From an uncultured Clostridia bacterium (lineage in GTDB: Bacteria; Bacillota_A; Clostridia; Oscillospirales; Oscillospiraceae), in the NCBI GenBank assembly GCA_949289625.1, contig CASEPH010000002.1, positions 1 to 5,071 of the forward strand: a DNA stretch of 5,071 nt. The letters are read 5' to 3'. The stretch's first letter is position 1. The number at the start of each line of letters is the position of its first letter. Position numbers and translations under genes: made by a program. This document shows positions 4,640 through 5,071 of the stretch, piece by piece. The notes beneath the pieces are model-generated. The model was not told where the DNA came from. It saw only the letters and a program-made list of their open reading frames with translations, and made no database searches.

Positions 4640-5071
4640 TTGAAACACAATGGATCCAAGTTTCTGGCGCTTTGGGCGAAGCGTCTGCTGGTCTATCTCT
4701 TTGGCCTGTACTGCATGGCCATCGGCGTGGTATTTTCCGCTGCGTCTGATCTGGGCGTCAGTCCGGTGGGGTCTCTGGCCAACGTGCTCTACCAGATCGG
4801 CCTGGCAGAGCAGCTGCCGGCCTATGTGAATCTCGGCAACTGCACAACAGCGGTGTACTGCCTGTATATTTTGGCGGAAATCCTGATTCTGCGGCGGCAA
4901 TTCCGGCCAAAGATGCTGCTGCAACTGGCAGCCTCTTTTCTGTTCGGGCAAATGGTCAACCTGGCCACAGCAATGATGGCGTTCCTGCCGGCTCCCGGCA
5001 GTTATGGGGTGCAGCTGCTGTATTTGCTGTGCAGTATCCCCATGGTGGCTGTGGGTGTCATGCTGTACCTG
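4640..5071 (+). CDS. YczE/YyaS/YitT-family integral membrane protein, N-terminal 144 residues (3' end outside window)
   Basis: Read from the TTG at 4640, the frame is open for 144 codons to the window edge. The protein begins MKHNGSKFLALWAKRLLVYL. Predicted membrane segments lie at about 17-35, 67-84, 92-115 and 123-144 (cut off). After the first comes SDLGVSPVGSLANVL (36-50), matching the LGVSPxxSL signature of the YczE/YyaS/YitT family (COG2364), whose full members are around 200-230 residues. Positively charged residues precede segment 1 and lie between segments 2 and 3 (LRRQFRPK), consistent with a cytoplasmic N terminus. The molecular function of this family is not established; Bacillus YczE has been linked to antibiotic biosynthesis regulation and sits near a surfactin locus, but no such context is visible here. 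It is divergent from the surface-protein gene and has its own strong promoter and RBS. Confidence 0.85.
   Translation, partial: MKHNGSKFLALWAKRLLVYLFGLYCMAIGVVFSAASDLGVSPVGSLANVLYQIGLAEQLPAYVNLGNCTTAVYCLYILAEILILRRQFRPKMLLQLAASFLFGQMVNLATAMMAFLPAPGSYGVQLLYLLCSIPMVAVGVMLYL

Noticed and set aside
4558..4951. Open frames overlapping the start of the YczE-like gene (4558-4749 plus, 4571-4951 minus)
   Set aside because: They overlap the membrane-protein frame, whose hydrophobic segments and LGVSP signature are far better evidence. The others have no RBS or domain.

Overview
This window looks like chromosomal DNA from a Gram-positive, GC-rich gut-type Clostridia member, perhaps Oscillospiraceae (Flavonifractor / Lawsonibacter / Dysosmobacter-like). 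The reasons are a GC-rich coding bias, strong AGGAGG/GGAG ribosome binding sites, a TTG start, and a large secreted protein ending in three S-layer homology (SLH) domains. SLH domains anchor proteins to secondary cell-wall polymers in such bacteria. The taxonomic placement is an inference from style, not from a marker gene.

Layout. Positions 2-253 (+) hold the C-terminal end of an alpha/beta hydrolase, followed by a hairpin/T-tract terminator overlapping its stop codon. Positions 364-693 (+) encode a small PcaC-like carboxymuconolactone decarboxylase family protein with a good RBS. Positions 694-811, between the convergent gene ends, are packed with inverted repeats, including two hairpins that can pair with each other instead of folding separately and a perfect 14-bp hairpin beside the next gene's stop codon. 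Positions 812-4258 (-) encode a 1148-residue modular surface protein. Its order is signal peptide, EF-hand-like cap, six 21-residue leucine-rich repeats, three InlB B-type repeats, a long helical region with two FIVAR-like units, a beta-rich domain and three SLH domains. Positions 4259-4639 form an AT-rich divergent intergenic region with a promoter in each direction. It also holds a possible 27-codon leader ORF whose stop overlaps the surface-protein start (ATGA), and a potentially structured 5' leader for the next gene. Positions 4640-5071 (+) hold the N-terminal 144 residues of a YczE/YyaS/YitT-family membrane protein, starting at TTG and running off the window.

How the genes relate. The first two genes may belong to a small redox/detoxification cluster lying to the left, because hydrolase and CMD-family genes often neighbour each other. 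The surface protein is a stand-alone, separately transcribed gene, probably an adhesin or matrix-binding protein. The membrane protein is divergently transcribed. I see no sign of a phage, transposon, CRISPR array or RNA gene. The least ordinary material is in the two intergenic regions and in the composite architecture of the surface protein.
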